From: Chloroflexota bacterium
GTDB taxonomy: Bacteria > Chloroflexota > Dehalococcoidia > DSTF01 > JACRBR01
Direction: 5' to 3'
NCBI GenBank assembly: GCA_021813085.1
Contig: JAKAMA010000126.1
Location: forward strand, 1 to 7,076
DNA: 7,076 nucleotides
Position 1 is the first letter of the stretch; the number at the start of each line of letters is the position of its first letter. Positions 5,972 through 7,076 of the stretch are shown piece by piece. The notes under the pieces are model-generated. The model ran no database searches. It was given only the letters and a program-made list of their open reading frames with translations, and was not told where the DNA came from. A program made the translations under genes and the position numbers.

Positions 5972-6948
5972 GGCGTCACCCCCTTTGGTCCCGCCGTCGC
6001 GTGCGGCGGCGGTTTGGAGTTGGTCAGGCGTGATACGCCTGCCTGCGCGTTGAAGTTGTCTGGCTCCAACCGCAGCGCTTGCTGGAACGCGGCGACCGCC
6101 TGCGCGCGCTCGTTGCGCGCCTCCCGTACCAGCCCCAGCCCCACATAGGCGTTCGCGAACGCGCTCGCGCCCTTGACCGCCGCTTCCAACTGGTCGGCGG
6201 CCTCGGCGAACTTTCCCTTGCCGTAGGCCACCATCCCCAACGCGTAGGCGCGCTGCGGTGCCTGGCCCTTCCGCTCGTAGGCGGCGGCGAGCTGCTGGTA
6301 CGCCTCCGTGTAGTTCGGGACGTAGCGCACCGCTGTCGACAGCGCGTTAATCGCCTCGTCGACCTTGCCGTCCGCGAGGAACGCCGTGCCGAGCAGCTCC
6401 CACGCGTCCGCGTCCATCCGCGAGATGGCCACCGCCACCTTCAGGTGCTCGACGGCGTCGGCTGGCCGCTGCTGGTCGAGGTACGCCCTGCCCAGGTAGT
6501 ACTGCGCCGCCTGGGTGACGTCGCCCGGGATCTCGTCGTTCTTCGTGAGGTCGATCACCTTCGTGAGGTGCTGGATGGCGCCCGCCCGGTCGCCCGTCGC
6601 GAGCAGCGCCCGCCCCAGCCCCATCAGGGTCAGGACGCTGTCCGGCTTGATCTCGAGCGCGGCCTGGTACTGGACAGCCGACTCCGCGTACCGGTGATTC
6701 GTATAGTACAGGTCACCGAGGGAAATCCGCGCGCTGACGTCCCCCGGGGTGGCACGCACCGCCTGCTCGAAGCGGGCGATGGTCTGTTCGGTCAGACTCG
6801 GCGTGCGCGTCTTCCCCTGGCGGTCGAGGTAGTAGTAGGCGCCGAAGCCCACCACGGCGAGCACGAGCAAGGCGCCCGACCAGACCAGCAGCCGGTCGAG
6901 CAGGGAGCCGGGGACGGAGAGCGATCGATGCTTGAACCGCGCGAGCAT
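5968..6948 (-). CDS. Membrane-anchored TPR-repeat protein
   Basis: A 326-residue protein with a basic N-terminus (MLARFKHRSL), one transmembrane helix at about 20-41 (LLVWSGALLVLAVVGFGAYY), then TPR helices to about 305 and a Pro-rich tail. TPR-like units with the W/Y-LG-Y-A-P pattern are seen at about 72-105 (LGDLYYTNHRYAESAVQY), 106-139, 146-178 (YLGRAYLDQQRPADAVEHL), 180-213 (ELLGTAFLADGKVDEAI), 214-247, 248-265 (partial) and 266-299. The positive-inside rule puts the repeats outside the cytoplasm. TPR domains bind other proteins, and here the likely partners are products of the same operon (the NHL protein and the cytochromes), possibly during assembly; this is inference. ATG 6948 is the only sensible start: GAGGAG lies just upstream and the next Met falls inside the repeats. 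The ATGA overlap with the NHL gene shows tight co-expression. Confidence 0.92.
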   Translation of the reverse strand: MLARFKHRSLSVPGSLLDRLLVWSGALLVLAVVGFGAYYYLDRQGKTRTPSLTEQTIARFEQAVRATPGDVSARISLGDLYYTNHRYAESAVQYQAALEIKPDSVLTLMGLGRALLATGDRAGAIQHLTKVIDLTKNDEIPGDVTQAAQYYLGRAYLDQQRPADAVEHLKVAVAISRMDADAWELLGTAFLADGKVDEAINALSTAVRYVPNYTEAYQQLAAAYERKGQAPQRAYALGMVAYGKGKFAEAADQLEAAVKGASAFANAYVGLGLVREARNERAQAVAAFQQALRLEPDNFNAQAGVSRLTNSKPPPHATAGPKGVTP

Positions 6949-7076
6949 GATCTCCTCGATTCACATGGGGCCGCGGCGCGCACGCCCGCGACCGCCTCTC
7001 TTCATGGTCGCGGAGGTCGTTGCCGCTCGCATGAATCCGGCGACATGTCTTTGGTACAGGACGACGGGTATCGAAC
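6949..7076. other. Leader of the operon / right edge
   Basis: This is 128 bp upstream of the TPR gene. It has no confident promoter and no complete gene. One minus-strand frame is open from the right edge to a TGA at 6963-6961, and may be the 3' end of an upstream gene or chance. The extreme edge also looks somewhat like the 3' part of a tRNA (see findings). A perfect inverted repeat sits in the middle. Confidence 0.4.
6986..7013. repeat. 8-bp inverted repeat in the operon leader
   Basis: CCGCGACC (6986-6993) and GGTCGCGG (7006-7013) are perfect reverse complements separated by 12 bp, centred about 51 bp upstream of the TPR start. Two helical-turn-like spacing (20 bp centre to centre) suits a dimeric regulator, and the RNA could also fold into an 8-bp hairpin with a 12-nt loop. 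No T-run follows on the minus strand. Confidence 0.4.

Noticed and set aside
4628..6148. Long plus-strand open frame opposite the NHL gene
   Set aside because: It runs antisense across NHL repeats that are clearly coding on the minus strand. The product is low-complexity and Arg-rich without recognisable motifs.
6961..7032. Leader peptide of 23 codons before the TPR gene
   Set aside because: There is no ribosome-binding site before its ATG, the product is Arg/Gly-rich, and there is no run of a regulatory codon that would suggest attenuation.
1..7076. CRISPR arrays, insertion sequences, rRNA
   Set aside because: I saw no spaced direct repeats, transposase motifs, terminal repeats or rRNA-like conserved segments in the window.

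Overview
The window is GC-rich (clearly above 60 %, with strong G/C preference at third codon positions). Every gene I can support lies on the minus strand, so transcription runs from the right edge to the left. I cannot place the organism securely. High GC, exported multiheme c-type cytochromes, NHL/TPR membrane proteins and a PCYCGC-motif protein together fit a deep-branching Actinomycetota or Chloroflexota-type anaerobe or facultative anaerobe. That is inference from gene content and composition, not a taxonomic result.

Layout in transcription order. (1) A right-edge leader (7076-6949) holds an 8-bp perfect inverted repeat and no certain gene. (2) A membrane-anchored TPR protein (6948-5968) is followed, with an ATGA overlap, by (3) a membrane-anchored six-bladed NHL propeller protein (5971-4928). 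(4) A 163-bp gap contains a GC-rich stem-loop and ends in a very strong ribosome-binding site. (5) Next come a secreted six-heme cytochrome (4764-3685), a 67-bp gap with a 12-bp stem-loop, and (6) a secreted cytochrome with seven CXXCH sites plus one CX3CH site (3617-2277). (7) hemA, glutamyl-tRNA reductase (2275-935), starts one base after the stop of the second cytochrome, with its ribosome-binding site inside that gene. (8) After a 196-bp gap come a membrane-anchored PCYCGC-motif protein (738-202) and (9) the start of a protein with a degenerate J-like domain, cut by the left edge.

Reading as a unit: the TPR and NHL proteins look like exported, membrane-tethered scaffolds. The two cytochromes would carry about 14 hemes in total outside the cytoplasm. 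HemA catalyses the first committed, usually rate-controlling step of C5-pathway tetrapyrrole synthesis, so its tight coupling to the cytochromes suggests heme supply is co-expressed with a heme-demanding electron-transfer module. The role of the PCYCGC and J-like proteins is unknown; their closeness suggests a link to export, metal handling or maturation, but nothing in the sequence proves it.

The most interesting points are the cytochrome-hemA coupling, two intercistronic stem-loops placed almost identically (20 and 21 nt) after consecutive stop codons, the CX3CH heme site, the Asn-to-His change next to the catalytic cysteine of HemA, and the six-cysteine PCYCGC protein beside a J-like protein that has lost HPD.
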